DNA of 64,000 nucleotides. Source: Strigops habroptila (lineage: Eukaryota > Chordata > Aves > Psittaciformes > Psittacidae). The notes below the pieces were generated by a model, which was not told where the DNA came from, did no database searches, and saw nothing but the letters and a program-made list of their open reading frames with translations. Below are positions 39,985-50,637 of the stretch, piece after piece. The stretch covers positions 4,430,720 to 4,494,719 of the forward strand of contig NC_046358.1 of the NCBI RefSeq assembly GCF_004027225.2, given 5' to 3'. How positions within the stretch are numbered: the first letter of the stretch is position 1; every line of letters starts with the position of its first letter. The translations under genes and the position numbers were made by a program.

Positions 39985-40151
39985 GGGTTGCCCAAAGAGG
40001 TGATAAATGCTTCATCCATGGCAGTGTTCAAGGCCAGGTTGGATGGAGTCTTGGGCGACATGGTCTAGTGTGAGGTGTCCCTGCCCATGGCAGGGGGTCG
40101 GAACTAGATGATCTTAAGGTCCTTCCCATCCCAAACCATTCTATGATTCTG
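39985..40151 (+). mobile_element. CR1 LINE 3' fragment (right arm of inverted pair)
   Basis: About 167 bases, GGTTGCCCAAAGAGGTGATA to the tail ATTCTATGATTCTG. It is complementary to most of the 3' half of the copy at 39641. Confidence 0.9.
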
Positions 40152-40439
40152 CACAGCCTTTTGGTGACAGAAATGTGTCTTCATTTAAAGAGGACAAGAA
40201 CTGGGATGTGTCCCAGTTGTCCCCAGTGCTCTGCTTGGGTAGGAAACGTAAGTTATTTTTAGCAGCAGCTGAGATTCATTTACTCACCATCCCAAGCCTC
40301 ATATGATTTTAGTGTTATAAAAGCCAATCAGGTTATTGTTTTAAGGTATAAGATGCCCTGAGGGCTTTGCTCACTCAACTGTACTGAGGAATTAAATGCT
40401 CTCAGGCAGTGCAACAACCTCATTCACTCCAGTGTTGCA

Positions 40440-40700
40440 AGGCAAGGCAGTCATTGCTGGCAAATGGGCCCGTATTACAGTGACATTAGCATTTTAATGC
40501 AACTAAGGAGGAGGTAGATTGACTGTAATTTAGTATCTAGTTGCATGGCCTTGTGCAGGTCCCCTCATCGCTGCTCCGCAGGGGCCGATTATAGTTACTC
40601 AGTGCACTTTGGAATCTAATTGGATTTGCATGCAGTAATGTAGTCGTGTCACAGCAATGACTCTGCTATGCAAGCACTATGAAATTCCAGTGCAATTAGT
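40440..40700. promoter_or_regulatory. candidate conserved noncoding / enhancer-like block
   Basis: This is non-repetitive sequence between CR1 copies. It contains a perfect POU octamer (ATTTGCAT in GGATTTGCATGCAG, about 40623-40630), TAATTGG and AATTAG homeodomain cores, and a TGACTCTGC word resembling a MAF/AP-1 half-site. Density of such words with no repeat origin suggests regulatory sequence, but conservation has not been tested. Confidence 0.22.
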
Positions 40701-40953
40701 TACTTATATAGGAGCAATACTTACAGGATAATGCATGGGGATGACAGCTTGTGCCAAGCTCCAGTTCAGGAGCAGCATATGTTCTGTTTTTCTGAAGCCA
40801 CTGCAAGGGAATGATATGAAGCTGATCTTGCTTCCACAGAGAGGTTTCTCCTCACCCTTCACCATAAAAGCACTGACCTGTTGCACAGGTCCAGCAGGAC
40901 ATGACTTCTGTCTTCTTCTGAACACATGGGCTGGCATGTGTTTGGTTTCTATA

Positions 40954-41212
40954 GATCATAGAATCATAGAATGGTTTGGGTTGGAAAGGACCTTAAGATC
41001 ACCCAGTTCCAACCCCCTGCCATGGGCAGGGACACCTCACACTAAACTATGTTGCCCAAGGCTCTGTCCAGCCTGGGCTTGAACACCGCCAGGGATGGAG
41101 CATTTACCACCTCTTTGGGCAACCTGTGCCAGTACCGCAGCACCCTCACAGTAAAGAACTTCTTCCTTATATCTAACCTGAACTTCCCCTGGTTTAGTCT
41201 GAACACATTACC
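40954..41212 (-). mobile_element. CR1 LINE 3' fragment
   Basis: About 259 bases. Tail GATCATAGAATCATAGAATG; the minus frame still reads LNQGKFRLDIRKKFFTVRVL of ORF2 without interruption. Confidence 0.92.
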
Positions 41213-41481
41213 CTGCAAATGTGTTGAGCGAAGGTGAGTGGCAGCAGGTAGAGACACTTGTGAAGCAGTACATCTATAAGCCATTCATCAGGCAGCCTTC
41301 CTGCACTAGCTAACGTGCAGGAGACCAGATTTCTCCTGAAGAAAGGCTATCTTTCACCCTCTGTTCATTTCTTGTTTCACTTACTACCTGTTGACTGTCT
41401 CGTCCTCTTTTTGCCTGCTCCCTCTTCACTGGGGCTCTCCAACTGTCTGTCTAGCTGCATGAGACCAGCCCGAGTCATGAG

Positions 41482-41657
41482 TTCATAGAAGCATAGAATG
41501 GTTTCGGATGGAAAGGACTGTAAGATCATTTAGTTCCAACTCCCTGCCATGGGCAGGGACACCTTCCACTAGACTAGGTTGCTCCAAGCCCCATCCAATC
41601 TGGCCTTGAACACTGCCAGGGATGGAGCATTTACCACGCCTTCAGGCAACCTGTTCA
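41482..41657 (-). mobile_element. CR1 LINE 3' fragment
   Basis: About 176 bases. Tail TTCATAGAAGCATAGAATGG, body to TTCAGGCAACCTGTTCAGC. It is the fourth copy within 2 kb. Confidence 0.9.
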
Positions 41658-43126
41658 GCTGCTTTTCCTTCATCAAAGCCTGCTCCTGACAAAGAACAGC
41701 AAGTGCAGCTGAGTGCAAGGAGATGTGATGTGGTAGCTATGAGCTGAGGGAGGAGGCAGGACAACGTGCCAAATGCATCTGCTCAGCCGGCTGAGGCAGC
41801 GTGGCTTGCACGCCCTGAGGATGGAGGCTTGCTCCGGCTTCCACTGTGTTCCCCCAGCGACTGTAATTAAAGGCATCAACTTGCTCCAGCCCCAATTAAG
41901 CATGGTGGTTTTGCACTTTCTGCAACCATCCCTAATGACAAAATGGTAGCTATTAACCAAAGAGAGTCTGTTTGGCAGGGACTTCCTCCCCTTTAGGGCC
42001 ATAGAGTAAGATGGAATATTGCTGTTGTTTGGCACCAAGCACGCTCTTTCATCTCTCCTGACACAGCACCTGCTGGCACCTACTGAAGCATTTAAAGCTC
42101 TTCCTCTCTGTGGTGCTGCAATTTCTTTAAAATATTGTGACTTCCGAGGAATAGAAAAATTAAACTTCCTCTCCCACGCAGACCTTTGAGGGCTTGTAGG
42201 GATGTAATTATATGCACACGTGGTAGGAGCAGGAATCCTATCATTCTGGTTATTTTCCTAATGATAGGTTTATATAGCACAGTGTCATCTCTGCTTTAAA
42301 GTTAGAGCCATCTTCTCCTGGCAGCAGCTGTCCCAGGATAGCGGCATCACTGGATGGGGCAACTGAATATATTGTCTCTCAATTGCATATGCAAAGCATG
42401 GGATGAAGCGTCCCCATACAGAAAGAAGTAGATAAAAAGGGAAGGATGGGTACCAGGCTCTGACTGCAAGAAGGGGCTGTGAGGCAGTGACACGGTCTCT
42501 TGTCCTTGCTGTAGACTCTCCAAGCCCCTCTCCAGAGGTCCCTGAGCTGGTCACATAGCACCCTCTGAACATCCATGCTGGTGGTAAACCTGATCTGGGG
42601 ACAGCACTGTAATGAAGTGGGGCAATCCAGCAACTGCTCAGCAGATGCCTTCAGTACGTAGCAGCAGAGATTGGCTACAGACGTTTGTACCCTCCAGATT
42701 CCAAAAGGAAAGCCATCCCTGCTCACCAGTCAGAGTTTAGTTCCACAGTGAGAGAGGAAGGACATGAAATGTGAGGGATTAATGCAAAACAAAAAAGTCT
42801 ATGAATATTCATTATATGGTTTATGTTGTAATAGTTTCAGCCACCTTGAAGCTCTAGTGTTCGCCTCCTGCCAACAACGAACGGTAGACTTTTACTCACA
42901 GAAGCCTTAATGGGAAGCAATTTTCCAAGGTGCGTTCACAAATGTTTGTGGGAAACAGATGTTAAATGCACCCTCTCCAGAAATGATGAAGAAATGCTGG
43001 CAGTAGGAGAGCGGGGATAGACCCAGGTGACTTATCTGAGCCCTCACAGGGATGCAGTGGCTTCAACAAAGCAATCTGTGAAGGATGAGTGAGTGAGTTA
43101 CAGTGCTGAGTGAGCGACTGTGTGTG

Positions 43127-43253
43127 AATCACAGAATCATAGCATAGTTTGGGTTGGAAAGGACCTGAAGATCATTCAGTTCCAACACCCTGCCATGGCC
43201 AGGGACACCACACACCAGACCATGTTGCCCAAGGCTCTGTCCAACCTGGCCTT
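43127..43253 (-). mobile_element. CR1 LINE 3' fragment
   Basis: About 127 bases. Tail AATCACAGAATCATAGCATA, body to CTCTGTCCAACCTGGCCTTT. It lies about 860 bases upstream of the likely leader exon. Confidence 0.9.
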
Positions 43254-44112
43254 TGGACCCTTATGGCATGGGGTGCTGTTTGAATAGTTAAAAGCTGTCC
43301 CTTGCCCACAGGCCCTGCAGTGTTAGATGGCTGGAAAAACCAACCTAGGAGAGGATGCCCTGAGAATCCAACAGTCAAACGAGCATGTTAGTCTATAATC
43401 TCACCTCCCCTTTGCCAAGCCAGGGTCTATCATTAGCATTGTACAGTCAGAAATTAAAATACACTGATAAAATGGGAACTTCTAGCTCAAGGGCAGTAGC
43501 AGTGTCCTTCTGCCTGTACTGCTTTAACGCCTTTGGCCGGGCAATGTGGTGGCTTCACCGTTCCTCTCCATTGCTGTTTCCCAGGCAGTGACGATGAGGC
43601 AGAGGGAGAGGAAATAGTTTGCTCAACTTGACGTGAGAGCTGGCTGGAAGAACAAGGAACAGCGGCCAGTGTCTCAGGCCATTGCCTCTAATGGCTGGGC
43701 TGGGCTTCCCAAAGATGCATTCCATCTCCCTTCCTTTGCCTTTTCCATTTTCCCACTAAATGGGCTGTAAAGTCACAGCAGATTAAAGTTTGTCTAAACC
43801 TCCTATAAAATATTGAAGGTGCAGCTGGTATTAATCTAGTCCTGTTCTGGTATGAGGTGCGTGCGTAATGGGACTATAGATTTCAGTGTGGTATGTGGGT
43901 ATTTAAAACACCCCAAAGGTTGTTAAAGAGATGCTGAGGAATCAGATCCCTCACTGGGTGTTAAAAGCTCTTCATTAGTGCTAATGTACACTAAATTAAG
44001 ATGGCAATTAGACTGAGCATATTCATCAGGATGGTGTGTTTTAATAAATTGTGTATTTAACATGATTGCATTTTATTGACTTCTGCAGTAATTGCGTATT
44101 TTTCTCTTCCAG

Positions 44113-44202
44113 GACAAGCTTGGCTAGAAGGAGATACATGGGACACACAGAGAATTAAAGACTAGAATAGACACCGTGCTTCAAGTCCCAAGATTTGTGA
44201 AG
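44113..44202 (+). other. TSPAN18: likely noncoding 5' UTR exon of TSPAN18
   Basis: A strong acceptor (GTATTTTTCTCTTCCAG, AG at 44111-44112) and a strong donor (GAAG|GTGAGT, intron from 44203) flank 90 bases. There is no long ORF, but there is a 6-codon upstream ORF starting at the ATG in GATACATGGG. If spliced to the coding exon at 50609, the frame of the tetraspanin ATG runs back into a TAG at 44163-44165. That supports the annotated start and a leader role for this exon. The next exon lies 6.4 kb downstream. That the two are joined is an inference. Confidence 0.5.
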
Positions 44203-45073
44203 GTGAGTCTTGTTTATGGCTCTTTCGTTATGCTTTCCCTGTATTTCTGTCAAGGATGGTTAGGTGTAGCTATGGTGTGCAGGAGGGGAGCAAGGAATAC
44301 ACAGCTCATCTGCCCTCATACCAGCTGCAAGATGTAACTGCAACAAGTTGTCCCCCTTTGGTCTCCTAAATAAACTGCCCTTATCTCTGTTCTATCTAGA
44401 GGAGCAGATTTGGTGGAAATAATACTCTGAGAGGGTTTTGTGAAAAGCACCACCAGTTAGATACTTTTTCATGCAGACCCCACTTTGGTTTAAAGGAGGT
44501 GGATACCGCTGCAGATAGTGAACACAGAAATCCTATTGGAGAGGGGAACTTGAATGAAAGAAAGCATGCAGAGTCAAGCCTCCATACCTGCAAGCTAAAG
44601 GGTGGGCTTCCATGTTGCTGGGTAGAGAACACCATGGAGCAATGTCAAGTTGTGGTAGTCCTTCACTGCTGGTGCAGCTTAGAGCTTCAGGGATGTTTTT
44701 AGTGACATCTCAGCTGGGACGGCCTCTAGAAACTGATGCATTGGCTTGGAAGAGAATCTAGTCCATGCTTTCTAATGCCTTCAAAGGCTTTCTGGCAGTG
44801 GTTCGAGAGAGTTTCAAACATGTCTTCTGCTTTTACCTGGTTGCGTTGTGTATGAATATGGAAGTAGGTGTGAGTTAGCACCATTTGCTCCTCAAGCCCT
44901 TGGCTAGTATTTTGTAGGAGGTACTGCAGAACTGGTTCTTAGATTTTAAAGGAGGCAACGGATCAGTTCAGTGCACAAGGTCTTCATGCATGTTGAGAGC
45001 AAAGAGATATTTATGTTTAAGAAGACAGACGTGAACAATGTGATAGAAGTGACTGAAAAAGTGGTTTGCATGA

Positions 45074-45126
45074 GGATGGACAAGGTGACCTCTAGATGTG
45101 TCTTCCAATCTTAGTTATTCTGTGCT
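45074..45126 (+). mobile_element. old CR1 3' tail fragment
   Basis: GGATGGACAAGGTGACCTCTA followed by TCTTCCAATCTTAGTTATTC matches the 3' end of older CR1 subfamilies ('gacaaggtgacctctagaggtcccttccaacctcaactattctgtg'). Confidence 0.6.
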
Positions 45127-45196
45127 TTCCATAAAGTATTTGAGATGAGGAGACTGTGATGAGTTATCAGACAAGTGCACAATGTCTGAATTTTAG

Positions 45197-45249
45197 GGGT
45201 TTAAACCCATAAACCCTGGTTTAAACCCATTTAACCCTGGGTTAACCCT
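45197..45249. repeat. cluster of small palindromes with AACCCT-like words
   Basis: GGGTTTAAACCC is a perfect 12-bp palindrome. It is followed by a second GGTTTAAACC and by AACCCTGGGTT, which is symmetric around one central base. The AAACCCT/TTAACCCTG words resemble telomere repeats (AACCCT) but never form a regular array. Confidence 0.75.
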
Positions 45250-45285
45250 GTATTTCACTACTGTTTCACGACAGTAGTGAAATAC
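45250..45285. repeat. perfect 15-bp hairpin
   Basis: GTATTTCACTACTGT and ACAGTAGTGAAATAC are exact reverse complements around the 6-base loop TTCACG. It abuts the palindrome cluster to its left. Confidence 0.9.
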
Positions 45286-45483
45286 AAATAGTCTGCAGAG
45301 GTATGTTGGGGGGGTTGGAAAGGTAGGCAAGGAAAATGGTTGACATTCTTCTTTTCAGTAGAAGGTAGGAGAGATATGGAAGATGAAAGGATTGAGACCT
45401 GTGAAGATAAGGTGCTCTAGAGAGTTCTGATAGACTGCATATCCGAGGAATGCTCTTGTTCCTTTTGCACAAGGTAACTTGGA

Positions 45484-45640
45484 CACACCTTGGAGGTGCT
45501 GTCTTGAAAAAGCTTTTCCCAAGGAGGGTGGTTGCGCATTAGAAGAGGTGCTCAGGGAGATGGGAGAATCTCAGTCCTTGGGGATACTCAAACTAATGTC
45601 ACCCTTGAGCAACCTGCTCTGACTAAAGTTAGATCAAACT
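45484..45640 (+). mobile_element. old, diverged CR1 fragment
   Basis: The segment with AAGGAGGGTGGTTGCGCATT, GGTGCTCAGGGAGATGGGAG, CCTTGGGGATACTCAAACTA and GAGCAACCTGCTCTGACT follows the order of the CR1 ORF2 end and 3' UTR of an older subfamily. The tail is lost. Confidence 0.55.
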
Positions 45641-48289
45641 TCGGGATTGGCTCAGGTTGGTGGCAGTGAGTGTTTGTACTCAATGACATCTAGAATCGTT
45701 GCTCCTTTCCCATCTCCAAGGCAACGGAGCAATTAAAACGGAACCAGAGGGTTAAATCCAGTGTGAAAAGGATGTGGTGGGAGAGGGAAAAGTCAGTGGT
45801 AGCAAAGAAAAACTTGGCAGCAGTTTTTGGGGGTGTGGTTGAGCAGCTGCCTTTAGATACGTGAAGTTCAAGGTAGCTGCAAGACATGCAAAAGCAAATG
45901 TCAGAAGGAAGGAAATAAATGGTGGCTGGAGGACATTGCCTTGAAAAACTAGGCTGTATTCCTAACTGATTACAGCAGCTGGGGTATGTTTCCTGGCTAC
46001 ACTGCTGGGGATTTTGAACCTCCCCATCACTTTACAAGATAAAACTCATATTAGGGAGGGTGAAATGTAGAATAATCTGCCTAAGAAAAAGCTGAACATT
46101 TATAGCTACATTTCAGACAAAAACAAATGCATCTCATATGTCTCGCAGGTCTGAGATGGGACAAGCCAGGGAAAGCATCTGTCAGCCGCTGTCTTCTGCA
46201 GTTCTGACTGTTAATGTTTGCTTAGCATTAAATGTCTCCTGTGGAGGAGAACTTAATCTATCACAAATTTGGGGCCTGGAGGAGGGGGAGAAGATATTTT
46301 TAAGAGGTGGATTAAGACATATGCGTTCAGGTTTTATCGCACTTGCATCAGTGTGTTGTAGGAGTAACTGACAAGATTTGCCTTTTGTGTGTATGGCTTA
46401 GAAAGAAAAGTGGAAGGAAGAAGCAGATCTGTGGGTCAGGATTCTCCTTTCATGTCAGCTATTTTCTCCATGCAGCCTGCCACTGGCGACTTGAGATACC
46501 TTCAGCTAATTAGCAAGGCAGCAGTTGACACAAAGGAGTTCATAATTACACTATTAGTAAGTAACATTGCTTGTGTTGTGTGTAAATGGCATTAGATATA
46601 CTCTCCAAAGTCTAGAGCATATATAAACTAGATGGTAATGTACTTCATATACACTGGAATGCTTGAGTTCTGACAGGAGGCAGTTTTAAGCCCTACGAAA
46701 GAATTCAGACCATGCTTTTGGTTGATTTGCCCTGTTTTAATCAGTGCAATAACAGGATCCAAATGGTGATCTTACAAGTGCTGTTTGGGAATCTGGATAC
46801 CCAGCAGAAACTGGAAAGTGTGTTTTATGCTGGGATGTGTGTATCTCTCCAAGCTTTAAGTTCCAGCGCTGAAACAGATGCTCAGAGCTCCTGTTTCTCA
46901 GATCAGATCAGTGGGTTGGCATTTTCTGGTAGTTTGCATTGAGCTCATATGATGTGGAAGCTCTGACATGCATGTTCTTGTCTTTGCCAGCCCAGACTTT
47001 GTGCTATTGCCACTGACTTCCATTTGCACATCCTGAGTTGAAGGACCCATTGCAAGTCCTGTGGGGTGTGTTCCTGGCTTGAAGCACAGCGCAATTAGTA
47101 GAGTTTCATTTAGTTGTTGCTTTGCTGTGTGAAGTGAGGTGGGTTTAGAAGTTACAAATCTGAGCCCAGCACTGCCGATGGGACAATTTCTCGCCCCAGC
47201 CAAACAAGAGAATCTTCAGTTGTCAAAGCTGAGTGTGCCTGTGTTCATCCTGCTCCCAGGTTACTGTGGCTGTGTGGCTATGCCAGTGAAGTTTGCCCAA
47301 TGGATTTAGAGTCTAATTCCCTGCTCATGCCTAGAAAACATTTAACATACTGCGTGGGTGCATGGGCAGGAGCAGTGCAAGGAATCGTGACTTAGGTTTG
47401 TCTTGGAAAAGAAAAGGAGGCCTGTACTAAATCAGTGCAGTTCCAAGGGAGCTTGCTCATCGTGCGGAGGAAGCAGACCCAGACATGGAAAGTAAAGTAA
47501 GGTGGGAATGTGATTTATCGACTCTATAAAGCAGCAAGACAGTGTTAGACTCAGGCGCTGCTGCTTCTTGGACCACAGGCAATGTTTTTCATGTGGGTGC
47601 CTCAGCAGTGAGATGAGTGTGAATGATGTGAAGTGGCACGATACGGCTCAACTGGTTTGCTTTTTACTCCTTTCATGCCTAAGGCTACTGTGCTATGGAT
47701 CATGTGGGTGGGTGCTCAAGGCAGCAGAACTTACTGGTTTCTCAGATAACTTTCAGACTTTGGCTAATATACTGAGCTTTAGGGATCTTTTGTTTTATTG
47801 GAGCATAACTTTCTTTTTGTGTGGTGATGGCAACATCTGGGTGCCACTAATTGTGGGGCTCTTGAAGTTCTAGTATCGTATTGATATGTCTGTATTTTCA
47901 TATTGCTCTCTACTATAGTTTCCAAGCTCAGGGGTTAGTGGAGCTGAAGGTTCACCTTTCCCATGGAACTGAAGAATTCCACTCCCCAGCTCCTTACCCT
48001 TCTGGACTTAAAGATCTCCTTTCTCTGTGAGATTTACAGACATGGCTTTAAACACAGTCAAGAAGCTGTGGGCACCTCCTCCAGGCTCATGCCAGAGCTC
48101 TGTGCCCCACTCCATCTACTGCAGTTGTGGTCTTGGCTTTGAGTCTCTCTGGGCAGAAGAGTTGTGTATCAGAGGTATAAGAAAATAAACTGTAAAGAAA
48201 AATTGTCCTTGTTCTGTGGTTCAGATTCAGATTTGTGTTTCTCCAGAAGCGAGGTGGACTGTAAGCCTGGCTTTGTGGATCCTCTGTGA

Positions 48290-48976
48290 AAGGGGACCTG
48301 GGGGTCCTGGTGGACAAGTGAATCAGTGTGCTGCTGCAGCAAAGAAAGCCAACAGGATGCTGGCGAACATCAACGAGAGCGTCACAGCAGAGATAAAGAT
48401 GTCATCCTCCCACTCTACTCTGCTCTTCTCAGGCCACATCTGGAAAAGTGTGTTCAGTTTTGGTCCCTGTTATGCAAAAAGGATGTGGACAGGCTGGAGA
48501 GGGTCTGGAAAAAAGCCACAGAGATGATCCAAGGACTAAGAAGCCACATGAGAAAAGGCTGAAAGAGCTTAGCTTGTTCATCCTGGAGAAAAGAAGGCTC
48601 AGGAGAGACCTTATCACCATATTCCAGTATTCAAAGGGTGGCTATACAAAGAAAGGGACTTCCTTTTTACAAGGAGTCACATGGAAAAGATGAGGGGTGA
48701 TGGGTACAAGTTACTTCTGAGGAGATTCCAATTGGACAATTGGACATTCCTCTTGTCCAGTTGGACAAGAGGAACATTTTTCACATGAGAACAATCAGCC
48801 ATTGGAATAATCTCCTCAGGGAGGTGGTGGATTCCCCAATAGTGGACACTGTTAAGATTCAACTGGACAGGGTGCTGGGACATATAGTCTAGATTAGGCT
48901 CTTGCCAGGAAAGGTTGGACCTTTAGGTGATCCTTTAAGTCCCTTCCAACATGGCATTCTGTGATTGATTCTATGA
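48290..48976 (+). mobile_element. CR1 LINE, longest copy in window (ORF2 C-terminus to tail)
   Basis: About 690 bases, starting GGGGACCTGGGGGTCCTGGT and ending GTGATTGATTCTATGA. Frames here read ORF2-like pieces ([22 protein letters not shown], then LFILEKRRLRRDL), but frameshifts and stops separate them, so it is inactive. It contains a local expansion of the TTGGACAA word that makes a 13-bp inverted repeat at 48747-48774. It belongs to an older subfamily than the copies near 30 kb and 39 kb. Confidence 0.88.
48747..48774. repeat. perfect 13-bp inverted repeat inside CR1
   Basis: TTCCTCTTGTCCA and TGGACAAGAGGAA are exact reverse complements with a 2-base centre. The adjacent sequence repeats AATTGGACA, suggesting local rearrangement of the CR1 sequence. 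Confidence 0.85.
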
Positions 48977-50608
48977 TCTTCTCAGGATTCTTCTAGCAAT
49001 GGAGATTCCCTGAGAAGTGCCCAGCCAGCAGAGCATACTGCTGTCCTGACCCAGGTGCACGAAGATGCTGAGAGAAAGCAGCTGCACGTCCGCAGGAGAT
49101 GCTGCATTGTACCATTCGCACCTCTGCCTGTTTTGCCACTAGGGAGGAACTGATTTGATTTTAAACCAAGTCAAGTGCAGCAGACACACACTGTATGATA
49201 GAAATCTGGCTCCTACCTCAGACAGCCCCTTGCTGGGAGCTGTGCCTGTCATGGGTTTTCTCAGCTCTTAGGCTAAAGCAGAGCAGTTCCCATGGTCACA
49301 GAGGGAAGCAGCCCTCAAGGCTTGACAGCACTCACAGGTCCAGTGGATAACAAAAACAATGAAGGAGTGAAAGGAGGAGTTTTATTGCTGACCTGCTGAA
49401 AACCTTGGATAATTTCTGCTCTTTCTTTTCAGTGAATCAAATGTACTTTGCTAACATAGCATGTCACTGGATACGGATCTATTTAGGGAATGGCATTTGC
49501 AGTGGAGAAAGGGAAAGAGATGGGTTCAGAAGCATGTGGGCTTTGGGAAGGCTTCTCTAGGGATCTAAACAAACTTGTGCCTCTGAGTTTGCAAATGTAT
49601 GCATCCATCTGTGCACGGTGCCGTGACTGCACTATCTTCTGTTTCAGTCAAAGTTTTACTACTTTATGTACTTATTTGTCTGTCCCTTTAGGGTGCTTGG
49701 TGATACCATTAGATACTGGGAGACATAGTCTCACTTCATCAGACAGCAAGCAGCACTTTCTTCCCATGTAGCTTTACGAGGTCATGATTTATAGCTGCTT
49801 TTCCAGAAGGACAGAAGTACTGTCCTGAGCAGCTGTTGTCTAATTGAAACATGGGGTTTCAAACTAGTTAAGATTCCTTAGCGTTTTTCCTGGTCTTACC
49901 AATGTCAACTCATGGTCTCTGCCTGCAAAAGACCTGTGCGGGGTGGGGAGTAGAGCACCACAACTTCACTGCACAGTCACATTTCACACTGCATGGGGTG
50001 CCCCAGGCTGAGTAACTGTGTGAGGACAGCATCCTCCGGCCCTCCCATGTACACACACTGCAGTTATTCCCAACCCAGCACCTCCAAATGTCTATGAGTT
50101 TCCATGTTTGAGTGGCATTCATTCTGCAGAGGAAGCTTGTATGGAGACAGACAGCCTGACTGTCCCAGATGCTTGCTTGTGAGTCTTTTAAGTGAATATA
50201 GCTTATTCTGGCTCCTGTGTCAATATGACATTTTTTGTTGTGATGTGGGCAGGTACATTCAGTGCTTCTTACACTTGACAGGCTTTAGGGACTGGGAAAA
50301 ATAATATCTTCATGTGAAAAGGGATTTTTTTTTCACCCAGCATCTTACTCTGCAAGCAAAGCTAGGCCTTTCCTCTCCTGCAACCTTCCTTTTCACATCT
50401 GTGTTCACCTTTAGACCTGGAAGAATGCAAAGGGACTTAGCAGTGATCATTACCTCTTACTAGTGTGTGCTATTGCCTTGTTCAGGTAAGGAATGAGCTT
50501 TCCTGTATAATGAACTCCACAGCACCTTGGTGGAAATACAAGTGGAGGCAGGATTCTGTCACTCTTAATAGGAAATGAATGTGCTAAGGGAGTGCTGGTG
50601 TTTTGCAG

Positions 50609-50637
50609 GAAGAATTGGGTCAAGGAGCCTGAAGACC
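50609..50637 (+). other. TSPAN18: 5' UTR portion of first TSPAN18 coding exon
   Basis: These 29 bases lie between the acceptor (GTGCTGGTGTTTTGCAG, ending at 50608) and the start codon. The context GAAGACCATGG has A at -3 and G at +4, a strong Kozak match. The stretch itself has no in-frame stop, so the start call relies on the Kozak context, on the agreement of the [15 protein letters not shown]-terminus with the family, and on the upstream stop in the presumed preceding exon. Confidence 0.7.

Larger units (their letters stand above)
7010..44112 (+). other. presumed long 5' intron of TSPAN18; no other gene seen
   Basis: If the exon candidate at 6879 is real, this 37 kb stretch is a single intron. 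It holds CR1 fragments (listed separately), simple repeats and otherwise unique AT-leaning sequence. No second gene, RNA gene or retroviral structure is recognised on either strand. Open frames up to about 138 codons occur but have no recognisable domains and are mostly either inside CR1 copies or random. Possible regulatory blocks are noted at 28540-28640 and 40440-40700. Confidence 0.4.
44203..50608 (+). other. presumed intron between leader exon and first coding exon
   Basis: This 6.4 kb stretch holds older CR1 copies, a palindrome cluster at 45197-45285 and otherwise unique sequence. Open frames of 60-103 codons are random or CR1-derived. An acceptor-like CTTTCTTTTCAG near 49432 has no convincing donor downstream. 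Confidence 0.45.

Noticed and set aside
45197..45249. Interstitial telomere repeat
   Set aside because: AAACCCT and TTAACCCTG words occur, but there is no run of regular TTAGGG/CCCTAA units, so a telomere-derived array is not supported.
49433..49500. Possible exon after CTTTCTTTTCAG at 49432
   Set aside because: No matching donor follows within a normal exon length, and joining it would not add to a conserved frame.
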